Source of the DNA: Lantana camara
Taxonomy: Eukaryota > Streptophyta > Magnoliopsida > Lamiales > Verbenaceae
Assembly: GCA_037501455.1 (NCBI GenBank)
Contig: CM074865.1
Location: forward strand, 10,577,001-10,641,000
DNA length: 64,000 bases
Reading direction: 5' to 3'
The notes beneath the pieces were generated by a model. The model was not told the DNA's origin. It ran no database searches and was given only the letters and a program-made list of their open reading frames with translations. The first letter of the stretch is position 1, and every line of letters begins with the position of its first letter. A program made the position numbers and the translations under genes. Below, piece after piece: positions 22,501 to 31,654 of the stretch.

Positions 22501-23152
22501 CTTTTACAACAAGCTAATGGACAAACTATGCGTGCAATTTGGCTTTAAGCAACATAACTCGTCAATGTATAATGCAGCTGCAAATGGTTTGGCAGAGGCA
22601 TTTAACAAGACTTTGTGCAATCTCTTGAAAAAAGTTGTGTCCAAGTCAAAAAGGGATTGGCACGAGAAAGTTGGGGAAGCATTATGGGCGTACCGAACAA
22701 CACATAGAACCGCTACTCAAGCTACCCCTTACTCGTTAGTTTACGGAGTTGAAGCCGTGCTACCTTTGGAAAGCCAAATACCATCACTTCGCATAGCAAT
22801 TCAAGAAGGTCTTACCCCAGAGGATAATGCTCGTCTCAGACTTGAAGAGTTGGAAGCACTTGATGAGAAGAGACTTGCAGCACAACAACAACTTGAATGC
22901 TACCAAGCCCGAATGACGAGAGCATTTAATAAGAAGGTGAATCCACGATCATTCCAAGTAGGGGACTTGGTTTTAGCAGTGAGAAGACCAATTACCATCA
23001 CTCAGCGTATGGGAAATAAGTTCATGTCAAAATGGGACGGTCCGCATGTAGTAAAAGAAGTGTATACAAATGGCGCCTACAAGTTGCTCGACAAGGATGG
23101 CTTGCGCATCGGACCTATAAATGGTAAATTCTTGAAGAAATACCACGCATGA
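16577..23152 (+). CDS. gag-pol: Tat-clade gag-pol polyprotein, uninterrupted
   Basis: About 2,191 residues without a stop. I take ATG 16577 (MAPKIQPNPKN) as the start; the frame is open upstream into the LTR but has no earlier ATG. Domains: gag capsid about residues 205-360 (HFVETCNNAG...FDWYVDLE); zinc-knuckle-like CKYHRVISHPIEKC near 475; aspartic protease with ILIDGGSAVNIMP near 706 (DGG in place of D[ST]G); reverse transcriptase about 1145-1330 with MPFGLKNAGATYQR and YVDD near 1317; RNase H; a second archaeal-type RNase H about 1607-1737 (FFDGSARSNGAGAG, YGDSKLIINQ, MADALANLA); integrase about 1830-2060 with an HHCC finger, DVVGP, ITDNG and NGLAEAFNKTL (DDE). The double RNase H defines the Tat clade. 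All catalytic motifs appear present, so the protein may be functional in trans. Confidence 0.95.
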   Translation: MAPKIQPNPKNKGADGASKGADGVNQQSLKNKGVDGTVRSSTDGHDSKSSDGSTPSTPKETRSKETLFTEEAETMTLEEQVAQMAQAMANLQKTLEDKDFQIAQLMNKLENRDHGQSSRNPQTFSAQVTDGKQVNFLPQKHDSTMRINNSATSIAALSVQELQNMITNTIRAQYGAPSQNSPTYSKPYTKRIDSLRMPMGYQPPSFQQFDGKGNPKQHIAHFVETCNNAGTYGDHLVKQFVRSLKGNAFDWYVDLESESIDSWNQMEREFLNRFYSTRRTVSMIELTNAKQWKDEPVIDYINRWRALSLNCKDRLSEISAIEMCIQGMNWGLLYILQGIKPRTFEELATRAHDMELSIAHYGTNFPAENQRKDRRDIRRSEKFVKPFARESMAVKATPVKIPSKEKKVEAKTKDQPTQDERRRLTLKEMQEKEYPFPDSDVSHIFDELLAKKLIELPQPKRPEESGKVNDPKYCKYHRVISHPIEKCFVLKDKIMALAREGKIILESEDAADANSTSVVTSTNVNKVKSNKSMMTSPTILGASTKIQFGSLEPMLVSKLMSNREVKVEVHTTTKVEDDDEWTVVTRRRRQRRRVEQFHPTWIKTSTPIKYIQSESKRRMKAPTNHKRPSNNCYWKPMTLGDFFPKKYFKESMSPTFYDEEISHVVSCHVTSAVIAFTDDDLLLGPKPHNRPLFVSGFMQEEKVNRILIDGGSAVNIMPKSTMKKLGISIEELSQSRLTIQGFNQGGQRAIGMIRADLRIGELKASTLLHVIDARTSYNLLLGRPWIHENNVIPSTLHQCFKYLKDGEIMKVNADAKPFTDAESYFADAKLYLDPEVMPEEKVNNFEASKSNLIMPITSLNSTNGPSPTMSSGEIKGVFDPKAYTLLERSGYDFSSPSTLGCLKPELTGEKIHGLTKTQHKMKEKGLRVDQPKLGVGYVHTEPLRIRVSRKDKRVNVQHISALRIETDKKNKRVSVFDRLGAPMKRLSVFKRLGSKGQKTFENKHASNHRSVFDRLGESAEVGRDINHGESIEPQTRRDQTLHLSVGGTSLLITSEGPVTIKTCHHISIDEDLNSEVVEDEVEEAPPQLEDGVQATVDELREINLGTLEEHQPTFVSALLTSEEMIQYTSLLKEYKDVFAWTYKEMPGLDPKIATHRLGIKHGVRPVKQSQRVSRPDLVPLIEAEVNKLIDAGFIREVKYPTWISSIVPVKKKNGQIRICVDFRDLNKACPKDDFPLPVIELMVDATTGHEALSFMDGCSGYHQIRMSPQDEECTAFRTPKGIYCYKVMPFGLKNAGATYQRAMQNIFDDMLHKNVECYVDDLVVKTKKRDGHLKDLRVVFNRLRKYNLKMNPLKCAFGVTSGKFLGFIVRHRGIEVDPAKIDAIQRMPAPRNLKDLRSLQGNLAFIRRFISNLAGRCQPFSHLMKKGINFEWDKGCQNAFESIKKHLMNPPVLGAPVPGKPLILYIAAQERSIGALLAQENEEGKERALYYLSRTLTENELKYSPVEKICLALFYAIKKLRHYFEAYSIKLISRADPVKYVMTKPVLSGRLAKWSIIFNQYEITYVSQKAVKGQALANFLADHPIPAEWELSDDFPDEGVFLVEPLPTWMMFFDGSARSNGAGAGVVFVSPEKLVLTYSFVLTKLCSNNVAEYQALIIGLQMAQEMKILSIEVYGDSKLIINQLLNEYEVKKEDLIPYYQQASVLMTKFENIILSHIPRAENRMADALANLATVMALSKEETTSVPVCNRWVVPSSNGSDIKSINVISISVDEEEDWRTSLIDYLKHGKLPSDPRHKTEVRRRVPRFILYKDTLYRRSFEGTYQRCLNGEESFEAMVEAHSGVCGAHQSGPKLHFRIKRMGYYWPTMVKDCLDYARKCEACQIHANLIHQAPEPLHPTVASWPFDAWGLDVVGPITPKSSSGHSYILAATDYFSKWAEAVPLKEVKKETVVEFIRNNLIFRYGVPRYIITDNGKPFYNKLMDKLCVQFGFKQHNSSMYNAAANGLAEAFNKTLCNLLKKVVSKSKRDWHEKVGEALWAYRTTHRTATQATPYSLVYGVEAVLPLESQIPSLRIAIQEGLTPEDNARLRLEELEALDEKRLAAQQQLECYQARMTRAFNKKVNPRSFQVGDLVLAVRRPITITQRMGNKFMSKWDGPHVVKEVYTNGAYKLLDKDGLRIGPINGKFLKKYHA

Positions 23153-23835
23153 TAAAGTAGAATGCTCCTCGACGCACGAGCCTAAACTGCATGTCACTCC
23201 TGACCCATATGAGTATAAACTATGTACGGTAACCACCAATAGTAAAGTATGTGGATAAACTGCTAACTTACTCCACTGATGGTATTTCATGTGGCTAAAT
23301 TAGAAATTCCCCACTCTTGTTCAGGGTGGTTAAACTTTGAATACTCCTGGCCCGCATGAGTATAAACTGTGTACGGCTCCCCCTTCAAACAAAGTTAACC
23401 ATTTGAACTACGTTATGACTTGATCCTTTTCAAAAGGTACGTAGGCAGCTTAGATATTTTCTAAGTTCAGTCGCAACTTTGTTTTGATTTATGTTTCCTT
23501 GTTGAATTGGAAATTCTTCAAGTAAATATCAACTCACAAATCACAAGTTGAATAAATTTGCAACTTTACTTTGATTTGTTTTGGATAGAAGATTCTTCAA
23601 GTAAATACCAAGTTGTAAGTTGAATTCAATCACAACTTTGTATTTCTTTGTTGAGTTGAAAACTATTCAAGTAAATATCAAATTGAAATAGTCTGCAACT
23701 TTGCCTTGATTTATGTTCCCTTGCTGAGTTAAAAGCTCTTCAAGTAAATATCGAATTGAAATAAGTCCACAACCATGCTTTGATTTGTGTTGATTTGTAT
23801 TTGTCTTGTTGAGTTGAAAGCTCTTCAGGTAAATA
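23153..23835 (+). repeat. Post-pol spacer with five degenerate ~75-bp repeats
   Basis: A module centred on TTCAAGTAAATATCAA and followed by a CAACTTTG-like stretch starts at about 23513, 23592, 23664, 23735 and 23820 (spacing 71-85 bases). The first part (23200-23400) also repeats GTATAAACT(A/G)TGTACGG. No protein frame is convincing. Confidence 0.65.
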
Positions 23836-24960
23836 TCAAATTGCAAATTGAGTAAGTGAAGGAATTACAGTGTGGTTTACATCTTGATAAAAGCCGAATC
23901 GATGAGGACTGTATGGTTCAATGATAAATTGCCCACCCCTTTTAAAAGTTAGATAACCGGATCGAACTGCTGCAAAGTAATTTTGTTTACGTTCGTGACC
24001 TCTTCCATCATCGGTATGGTGAAATTCTTCCCATTCTTTGGCCATGTTGCAAGTCCAAGATACAAGTTCAACTTTATGAATATTTTTGCGAGCTTGTTTT
24101 GCATCATAGTACTCGTACCTCATTCGTCGAAATATTAAATCATAGGCGGGCCACGTGCATCTTGATTAAGTAGGAAGTAAGTTTTGAAGTAATGTGCTAA
24201 CCAACCGCGTATGAAGTGGATAGGGAACGAAGAGTAAACTCAAGTAGGTTGTGAAGCCATTGATAATCTGTTAAGTCCTTTGTAAATGCTTGCCAAGGTA
24301 GGAGCTGCTAACTCCACTTTTCGACCAGCCTCCATGGTACTTGTAATTTTAAAGGTACTCGGACGGATCACGCCTGCGGTGTCGCAAGGTAAAGCAAAGG
24401 TATAAATCCAACATGATAAGTAAGCCGCTAAGTAAACTTCTTCCTTCAAGCTTCCTTTGAGGCCAGGTTTAGCAAATAATATCTCCTCCGCCATATTCCA
24501 TGATTCGGGGGCACCAATATCTCCTTGTGGGTTATGAGTTTGCTTGGAACAACCATTCTTTCTATCTTTGCGAGGAGGCGGTTGGAGATATCTCCTAATT
24601 CTCCTGCATCAAAAGTTCACCCAAGATTCGATTCGATTGTAACTTGAGAAAATTGGCTTCTTCGCTTATCTCCCTTCAGTAAGTGATAAACTTGGAATAG
24701 ATACTTGCCCGAACTGGGTACAAACATATTTCCTTTGTGATCATGACTAGTAAGTTCCTTGGTATCAGGAACTACTTCATCATAAATCAGTCCGGTCATA
24801 GGAATGCCCGCCAAAGTATGTAAGTCCCACAGTGATATTGATAATTCGCCTTGTGATGTTAAGAGAGTATTCGTGGAGGGACACCATGCTTCAATAAAAG
24901 CTTTGATAATCTCGGAGTTGCGATCATAAGTATATAAAGAGGCCCGTGCCGTATCATGTC
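23836..24960 (-). pseudogene. Antisense plant mobile domain (PMD) gene carried by the Tat element, broken
   Basis: Minus-strand segments in order: RNSEIIKAFIEAWCPSTNT, GELSISLWDLHTLAGIPMTG, SWNMAEEILFAKPG, EEVYLAAYLSCWIYTFALPC, GRKVELAAPTLASIYKGLNR, FPIHFIRGWLAHYFKTYF and RSGYLTFKRGGQFIIEPY. These follow the plant mobile domain found in MAIN/MAIL-type proteins and in transposons. Stops and frame changes between segments (a TGA just upstream of the first, TAA/TGA after the sixth) show it is no longer one protein, although some gaps could be introns. Antisense frames between pol and the 3' LTR are known in Tat-clade elements. Decay here contrasts with the intact gag-pol. Confidence 0.72.
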
Positions 24961-25100
24961 ATTGAGCTTCATTTAACTTGTCTCCGCATCGGCTAAGGAT
25001 ATCTTCGGTCCACTTCCGGTATCCGTCGATAAAGCAAATTCACCATCGAATTCGAGGTCGTCTCCCCACTTGGCTTTTCGATAATAGCTCAACTCGATGA

Positions 25101-25465
25101 CAAGTAATATGGTCTTTCGATAAGTTGATGGTGCGAGGTTAAGTAATCTGGCCCTTCGATAAGTTGATGGTGCGAGGTTAAGTAATCTGGCCCTTCGATA
25201 AGTTGATGGTGCGAGGTTAAGTAATCTGGCCCTTCGGTAAGTTGATGGTGCGAGGTTAAGTAATCTGGCCCTTCGATAAGTTGATACTGCGAGGATAAGT
25301 AATCTAGCCCTTCGGTAAGTTGATGGTGCGAGGCCTGTAGAGCCCGCACCTTTGATGTCTTGCTTAAGTTGATGGTGCGTAGCCTGTAGAGCCCACACCT
25401 TTGATGTCTTGCTTAAGTTGATGGTGTGCAGCCTATAGAGCCCACACCTTCGGGGTTTAAGCGCC
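25101..25465. repeat. Two adjoining tandem arrays, 39-bp and 49-bp units
   Basis: About six 39-base units (core AAGTTGATGGTGCGAGG) start at 25122, 25161, 25200, 25239, 25278 and 25317. From 25317 the same 16-base head joins a different tail, giving 49-base units starting at 25317, 25366 and 25415. The 39-base length keeps minus-strand frames open and produces spurious repeats reading LNLAPSTYRRARL; these are not taken as protein. Confidence 0.85.
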
Positions 25466-26719
25466 GTATGGACCAAGTAAAGAATCATGCACCTCCAAAC
25501 AAGTAGCTTTCTCTTCGGATTGTCTCTCGTCGTCAAGGATCGCTAAGTGTTTGACACCGGCTGGAGTTGAGATATCTCTAAAGTACATCATTGTGATCTT
25601 AAAAAAAAAAAGAGAGAAGAAAGAGCAAGTTACCGATAAAAAAGGGACGAACAAAACAAAAGGACAGAACTAAACATGTTACCTGTTAATTGTGTTCGAT
25701 TAAAACTGGGGAGAATTGACGTGGCTCACCGGAGGTTGCCAAATTATTGCTGCCAAAGTTGAGTGTTGTTTCGGATTAACGCCGCAAGCTTGATTCCTTT
25801 CCCAAGTAAATGCTGAATAGTGGTTGTCGCCAAGGATGATGCCGTCGCCGAAGTAATGCCGTCCTCCGAAGTAGTGCTGCAAAAATCTCCAAATTGAAAT
25901 TAACGCTGGTATTGCTTCGTAGCTCTCGATTAATTGCCTGCTGCTTCTCAGATTAATGCCGCAAGGATGAGGTTAGAAGTTGCTGTGCTGCTTCTTGAAT
26001 TAACGCCGCAAAATTGATCGCCAACTACTCCTCAAATTGATTTCTCGAACTCCTCAATATTGCTCCACTTGGTGATTGCTTCTCTTCAGATTATATTGCT
26101 CTGATCAAGGTGTGAAAATTATGGGGGCAAGGGGCTTTATTTATAGGCTTGGGATTAGGGGGAATCCATATCGGATTAGAACTCCTAATCCTAATGGAAG
26201 TCTATTAAGCACGAGAGTGCTATTCTTGATTTCAAGAGTTGGTGTTTAAGTAGGAATTGATCTCTCCGAAATTTGGATGACATTGGATAAGAAATTCTCT
26301 GTCCAAATTAGAAGTCCACTCACGCATGGAGAAATATGGATTAGGGAGGTAATTATATTTATTTTAATTGAAAGTAATCATTGCTTTTGATTAAAAATAA
26401 TAAATAATTACCTCAATTTATGAAGTGGTTGAATTCTAATTTCGGTGATGTCATCGTTGCCATGCATGCAAAATCTTATACAAAACATATGTTCCTGAAG
26501 ACAAATCCTAGGATAACTGCATAAATTAAAATTCCTCATTAAGGAGTCCGAAAGCCACACGATTTGTGATTCTAGACGATTTGAACTTTAATCTTATTTT
26601 TAAGATTAGGTCTATTTAGATTTTCCAAAAAAAAAAAAAATATAAAAATTGGAAAATTTAAATACTTCAAGTCCCGCCTTCGCATAAATATTCGGCATGT
26701 TCTTCGCCGAGGCTTGAAG
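25466..26719. other. Non-coding 3' part of the Tat element
   Basis: Contains several variants of a motif around GATTAACGCCGCAAG (25770-26030) and an A-run near 26626. It could include the promoter or leader of the antisense gene; a TTTATTTATAGGCTTGG stretch lies at about 26136-26152. No further gene recognised. Confidence 0.45.
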
Positions 26720-26730
26720 TGGGGGCATTT
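26714..26730 (+). other. Polypurine tract
   Basis: CTTGAAGTGGGGGCATT immediately before the 3' LTR start TGTAGACGG. This is the usual plus-strand primer site. Confidence 0.7.
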
Positions 26731-27647
26731 GTAGACGGATAAATAAACTTTATATTATTAATTTAATTTGCTATTTTATATTTTGAAATTATCCTAAATT
26801 TAATTTCAAAATTAAATAGTTAAAATTAAATTGATATTATAATGTTTATTTATCCACAAATCAAGTGATGACACGTGTCAAAGTGACATCTTTTGACCAA
26901 TTAAATCAAGTCTTGCAGTTAAAGAAAGCCAAGACAAATCATATGGCGACACGTGGCGTGTTGTGTCACACCGACCAATCAAATTCAAGTCTTATATTAT
27001 CTCTTTAAAATAAAAATAAAAATATTAAAGAGATAAATAATTTATATGATTTATTTGATATTATCTCTTCAAAAAAATAAGAGATAATTATTAAATAAAA
27101 GCTGACTTGGGCCACAAGTCTTGAATCCTACACCTATATAAAGGGGTCATGTGTAGTTCATTCAACAACAACACGAATTCAAGAAAGGCTAAAAACCTCT
27201 CTACGAGTTCAAAGAAAGGCTAAAAACCTCTCTAAAAGTTCAAGAAAGGCTAAAAACCTTTCTTCCCGAAGTTATCAAATTTAAGCATTTGATCCGTTAT
27301 CAAGGCGTTATACCGGCGAATCTGCGTTATATTCAAGATAAATTCACGGAATTATCGACGAGTTCGAAGGCGATCTTGACGGAATTCTCTAAAAATCTAG
27401 CGTTTGATTCGTAAACAAGTCGAAGGACCTACGGATTAACGTTATTCAAGCTAAATTTGAAGTTGAAGAAGATCAAACCCCAAATTCATCAAGAACCGTT
27501 TGAAGATTCAGCAACTTTAAATTTGAAGGAAGAATCAGAGGATCAAGTGAAGATTGAAGACCCGCTTTTACTTAGATTCTCAAATAATTTGTATTATTTA
27601 TTCGATATTGACTAAAAATCAATAAACGCGAATTTTTAGTGCAAACA
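26731..27647 (+). repeat. Complete 3' LTR of the Tat element (917 bp)
   Basis: Opens TGTAGACGG and closes GTGCAAACA, then CTTAC. It holds U3, a TATA box and an R region with three copies of a ~31-base unit (TTCAAGAAAGGCTAAAAAC plus CCTCTCTA), starting near 27177. This is the reference for judging the missing part of the 5' LTR. Confidence 0.9.
27135..27142 (+). promoter_or_regulatory. TATA box of the Tat LTR
   Basis: TATATAAA-type box within CACCTATATAAAGGGG. The predicted RNA start about 30 bases on falls close to the point where the inverted 5' arm ends its match. Confidence 0.65.
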
Positions 27648-27721
27648 CTTACATTATTGAGAACTAACTTGCATCTATTACCAAAAAAATTAAATAACTT
27701 TTTTGGAGAGAGAGAAAGAAA

Positions 27722-27886
27722 GGGAAAAATTCTTGCATGCACCGGGTGTGGACCCCGGTGCATGCACCCATCCATTTAAATAATGTAAAAAAATCAAAAA
27801 AAAATCAAAAAAAAAAAACTTTTTTGCAATATTTAAATAGGGGATGCATGCACTGGGCCCACACCCGGTGCATGCAAGAATTTCCC
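27722..27886. mobile_element. Small hAT-type MITE (165 bp)
   Basis: Imperfect inverted repeats of about 60 bases contain TTCTTGCATGCACCGGGTG on the left and its inverse on the right. The exact 8-base duplication GAAAGAAA flanks it at 27714-27721 and 27887-27894, which fits hAT. It sits just outside the Tat element. Confidence 0.85.
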
Positions 27887-27894
27887 GAAAGAAA

Positions 27895-29015
27895 GCTAGT
27901 GGTACCAAGTTATAATGTTTGGAGAAGACTTATATTTAACTTAAAAATAACTAATACATATTATTAATATTAATTTTATAATTAATTAATAATAATAACT
28001 AATTTTTTATCGTACAATTTATTTATGTGAATTAAACGTTGGTTTTATTATTAATGATATGGTATAAAGTAAAAATTAATAATGATGGTTAAATATTCAT
28101 TTGAAAATACAACTAATTTATGGTTGGTTTATTATTTTTTTAATTTTTTATTTACTAAATTTATTAAAGAAAATTATAGTTTAAATCCTTTCATATATAA
28201 ATATAAGTTAGTGGCTAATAATTATTAAATAATAATTAACCATAAATTTAAATTAAAATACATATAAAAAAAAGGGTGAGTTACATCCGACTACCCTATA
28301 AAAAAAGGATATCATAGACAATAACATATCAAAAAGAATATGCAAGATCTATCGAGATTTGATCGTATATTAATATAATGATATATATGCAAAAAGAATA
28401 TCCCGTGTAATTATTTTGTAAGGAATAATTAGATTAGATAGAGTCATTCTTAGTTAGATAGCCAAAAAAATGTATTATTAATAATAATAATATCCCGACT
28501 TTGCCGGCCATTTGGAAGAAATTCAAGAATTAAACTCTCACAACACCATAAAATGAAATAAAGAAGAGCTTTCGCTGTGTGGTGAAATTAAACAGAGTTA
28601 TATATCCTTTACTGGAACAATTGATTGCTATTTGTGCATATCTTTGATGGAGTGATGACATGACATTATAATATGATATGATATGATATGAAGTTGTATA
28701 AAATATTGAGATACAAATATACATAATATGACATGACATAACACGATTTAAATATAAAAATATAATTTTTTTATTAAGTTTACCATATTAAAAGTGCCCG
28801 ACATGAATGACCAATATAACATGACACGAAAAAAAAAAAATGACACGAAAATAAAATATTTTTAAAAGTATTCGTTATATGTATATATATATAAGTGTGG
28901 ACTGTGGACTGTGGAGGCCCAAAAATTACAAAATTCTGTGAAGTGTGAGGGAAGAAGCCGTAAATGAAGGATGGTAATAATAATAATATTAATAATTAAA
29001 AATAAAAATAAAAAT
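27895..29015. other. AT-rich right interior of the hAT-like insertion
   Basis: Contains a degenerate ATGATATG/ATGACATG repeat (28650-28745) and A-runs; no gene recognised. Confidence 0.45.
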
Positions 29016-29206
29016 AAAAACAAGAGGGTTGGGGCTCTGGGCCGGACCCAGGCCCAGACCCAATAGAAATGGGTCTAATTTTTACCCATTTTTCAGCCAC
29101 ATTGGGGATTTAATGGGTCTGGATAGGGTCTGGACCCAACCTTAATTAGTGGGCCATTATTGGGGCTGGTTCTGGGTTTGGGGAATCCCTACCCATTTAC
29201 AGGCCT

Positions 29207-30376
29207 CACATCTATCTTCCCGTATTTCTGTAACCAAAGAAATTCCAGAAATTCTTGTTTTTTTAATATAACTTCAAACTATACATAGTCACTGTATAAA
29301 CTTGAGAAATGCAAATTCCCTAAATCCTAAATGGGAGCAGAAATGGAGTTTCCTGGGAAATGTGAAACCATTTAGTTTATATGAAGAAAAGGGGGGAAAA
29401 AAGAAAAACGAACATACAATTGAGGATTATCCAAATCCATGTTCTTTAAGATGTCAATAAACAAACTTCTACAGTAGTGGAAAGCAAATAATCATAACAA
29501 ATCACTCGTGATCAAAATCATAAAGAAGAACGGAGCATGAATTTAGCGGAATTACACAGTAAAAAGACAACAATTCATCAAAAATTAATCGAACTGATTC
29601 ATTCATACAATTACCTCAACAGTTTTATCTATTAAATTCTTCCTCTGGTCAGCATTCGAAACATGGCACACTAACGGTCCCCATAGCTTCAATTCCCTTT
29701 CCCCTTAGCTTCTCCACAGCTGCGTCAACATTTTTCTGCAAAATCACACCGCGAACTCATCAGCAAAAAAAAAAGAAAGAAAAATAATTGAATTTAGGGC
29801 AAATTACATTTAGGTACCCTAAGGTTTGTTCTAATTACAAATCAGTCCCTCTTGTTTCGAAAATTACAAACAGGTCCCTAAAAACACTGTTTCATTTGAG
29901 GTCCTGGAAGCCGTTAGGGTTCCGTTAATTTTGACATTTGAATTTTCAAAAAATATTATAAAAAAGTCCCTGAACTATGAATTTTCTTACAAAACGACCC
30001 CTTAACTAAATCACATCAACAATGTAGTCCAGTCAAAATTAACGGAATTCTAACGGCGTCCAGGGACCTCAAATGAAACAGTGTTTTTAGGGACCTGTAT
30101 GTAATTTTTGAAACAAAAGGAATTGATTTGTAATTAGGACAAACCTCAGGTACCTAAATATAAATTGCCCTTGAATTTATCCGAAATCCCAATTAAACTA
30201 AAAGAATAGATCTCGATCGGAAATTAATTCAAGAGAAGACATACTTGCCGGCGAGACTAGATAACGACGGCGGCTCCTTCCAAGCCGAGACGTTCAGCTA
30301 TGGCGAAGCTGATGCCCTGAGTTGAAGCCTTGACTATGGCTACCTTCCCTTGAAATCTTTTCCCTATCTTCTCCAT
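29207..30376 (-). pseudogene. Short-chain dehydrogenase/reductase, 5' half
   Basis: Exon 1 (30376-30245) encodes MEKIGKRFQGKVAIVKAST, then QGISFAIAERLGLEGA. The NAD(P)-binding TGxxxGxG-type motif is changed (Lys for Thr, Ser for the last Gly), and a TAG lies before SRRQ at the exon end. Exon 2 (29735-29615) encodes KNVDAAVEKLRGKGIEAMG and, after a small frame change, CHVSNADQRKNLIDKTVE. Exon 3 starts at 29227 (KYGKIDV) and stops where the 14.7-kb insertion begins; its continuation is at 14524. A Mutator-like MITE sits in intron 1. With a nonsense codon, frame changes and the insertion, it is a pseudogene. Confidence 0.87.
29797..30170. mobile_element. Mutator-like MITE, copy 2 (374 bp)
   Basis: Same family as 8155-8530 but inverted. 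Exact 9-base duplication TTGAATTTA at 29788-29796 and 30171-30179. Lies in intron 1 of the SDR pseudogene. Confidence 0.92.
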
Positions 30377-31654
30377 TAAATTTGTAAGGATTGTAAGTGA
30401 AACTGCGTTACCCAAACCCAAGCCTAATTCTTCAACTCTTTCGTATATATATTGTCGTAACGGAGACACATATATATCGAGCGTTTTTCCTTGATATCTA
30501 CGACGATTGACGAGTAGTGGGCCCCACAACTATTACGTATATTACTTTCCTAATTATTTTAAAGGGTTAATAACTAATAGACCCCACGAGAGTATTCAAA
30601 ACTACAACTTGTGATCCTCTTAGGGAGTCTTTACTTTTGAAGAAAAGGGCATTTTGGCTAAATAAACAAATGATTTCCATTCTTTACTTTGCAAGTTTGC
30701 TTATCTACCCAATTCCCGGAGCCCCGAGATTTTGGTAGAAAAGGATGGTGAATATTGCCAGCAAAAAATGGCGTTATTATTTTGTCCTGTACGGATGGTT
30801 AAGCCGAAATGACCACACTACCCTTCTGCTTTCTGTCCAATTTTCACTTTATGCCATTATCGTTCCCAAGAAAATATTTCCCACCATTTTTTTCACAAGT
30901 TCCCGCTACCTTTGCCCTGTATTCATTCGAGATTGGGTATCTAACCCTAGCCATTCAATTAGCAAAGTGAGTTTCTATTGTGTATGCTCCGTGTCTTCTC
31001 GGCGAAGGTAAGTAATATGTATTTTGATTGTATTTTATCCTTCACCGATTAGATTTTCATGATTTACCCCTGTGTAATGCTCATGCCGTGTGCAAAGGTG
31101 GCTGTGTAATTTCATTTTCAAACTTCTCAGACATTGACGCTGCGAGGTAGTGTTCTTGTGCTTGCAGCTGTGTCGGTGTAAATTGCTATCCCCAATCCTT
31201 GATCCAATGAACAACAGCAATCGAGATTTCATATACAATCGATTATCGCAGCGATCAAATTAAGGAACAGTTAGGGATTCGATTAGGAGAAGACCGGCCA
31301 GTGGAGAGGAAGGAGGCTTCGGTACGAAGGGTTTTTTCTCCTCTTTCCTGCTATCATTTTCGTTAATGGAGAAGAAAACCCTTGAAGCACAAACTTAACA
31401 CCGCCGCTTACCATCTGTGAATCGCGCAATTGAGTTTCGTGTTCGGGCGTGTAAGTAACCTCATTGCGTATCTGATTTAGTTCTTCTTGTGTTACAGATT
31501 TTCACCTTCTTGAGCTCTGAGATGGAATTGGTTACCAATTCTCTTTACAGGTATCTGTGTAGGGGAAAGGGGTTAGCGCTTAAAGCTGGGGAATTGTTCT
31601 GAGGTAAACTGCGAAAAAGGTGATGTATATTACGAGCTTTAAGTTTGATTTCTT

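Larger units (their letters stand above)
15598..27647 (+). mobile_element. Ty3/Gypsy Tat-clade LTR retrotransposon with aberrant foldback 5' end
   Basis: The element is 12,050 bp and flanked by the exact 5-base duplication CTTAC at 15593-15597 and 27648-27652. Order: inverted R-U5 (15598-16072), truncated 5' LTR (R-U5 only, 16080-16507), primer-binding-like site, intact gag-pol, tandem-repeat spacer, antisense plant-mobile-domain remnant, two tandem arrays, polypurine tract, complete 3' LTR (26731-27647). The archaeal-type second RNase H and the antisense frame after pol fit the Tat clade. The 428-base R-U5 of the 5' side appears identical to that of the 3' LTR by eye, so insertion is recent. 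With no U3 at its 5' end the copy lacks its own upstream promoter. Confidence 0.92.
14525..29206. mobile_element. 14.7-kb insertion with hAT-like inverted ends, inside an SDR exon
   Basis: The left end reads AGGGCTGTAAATGGGTAGGG and the right end, inverted, reads AGGCCTGTAAATGGGTAGGG (one mismatch). Both ends carry dense GGGTC/GACCC/GGCCCA motifs (14540-14700 and 29020-29190), as in hAT subterminal regions. It separates SDR codons GATGTG (29212-29207) and GCAGCTGCA (from 14524). About 12 coding bases expected between them are missing, and there is no 8-base target duplication. No transposase was found. Most of its length is the Tat retrotransposon that inserted later. Removing that and the nested MITE leaves about 2.5 kb. 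hAT assignment rests on end sequence only. Confidence 0.6.

Noticed and set aside
24973..25536. Repeat protein (LNLAPSTYRRARL)n
   Set aside because: It is the translation of a 39-bp tandem DNA array; 39 is divisible by three so the frame stays open by chance.
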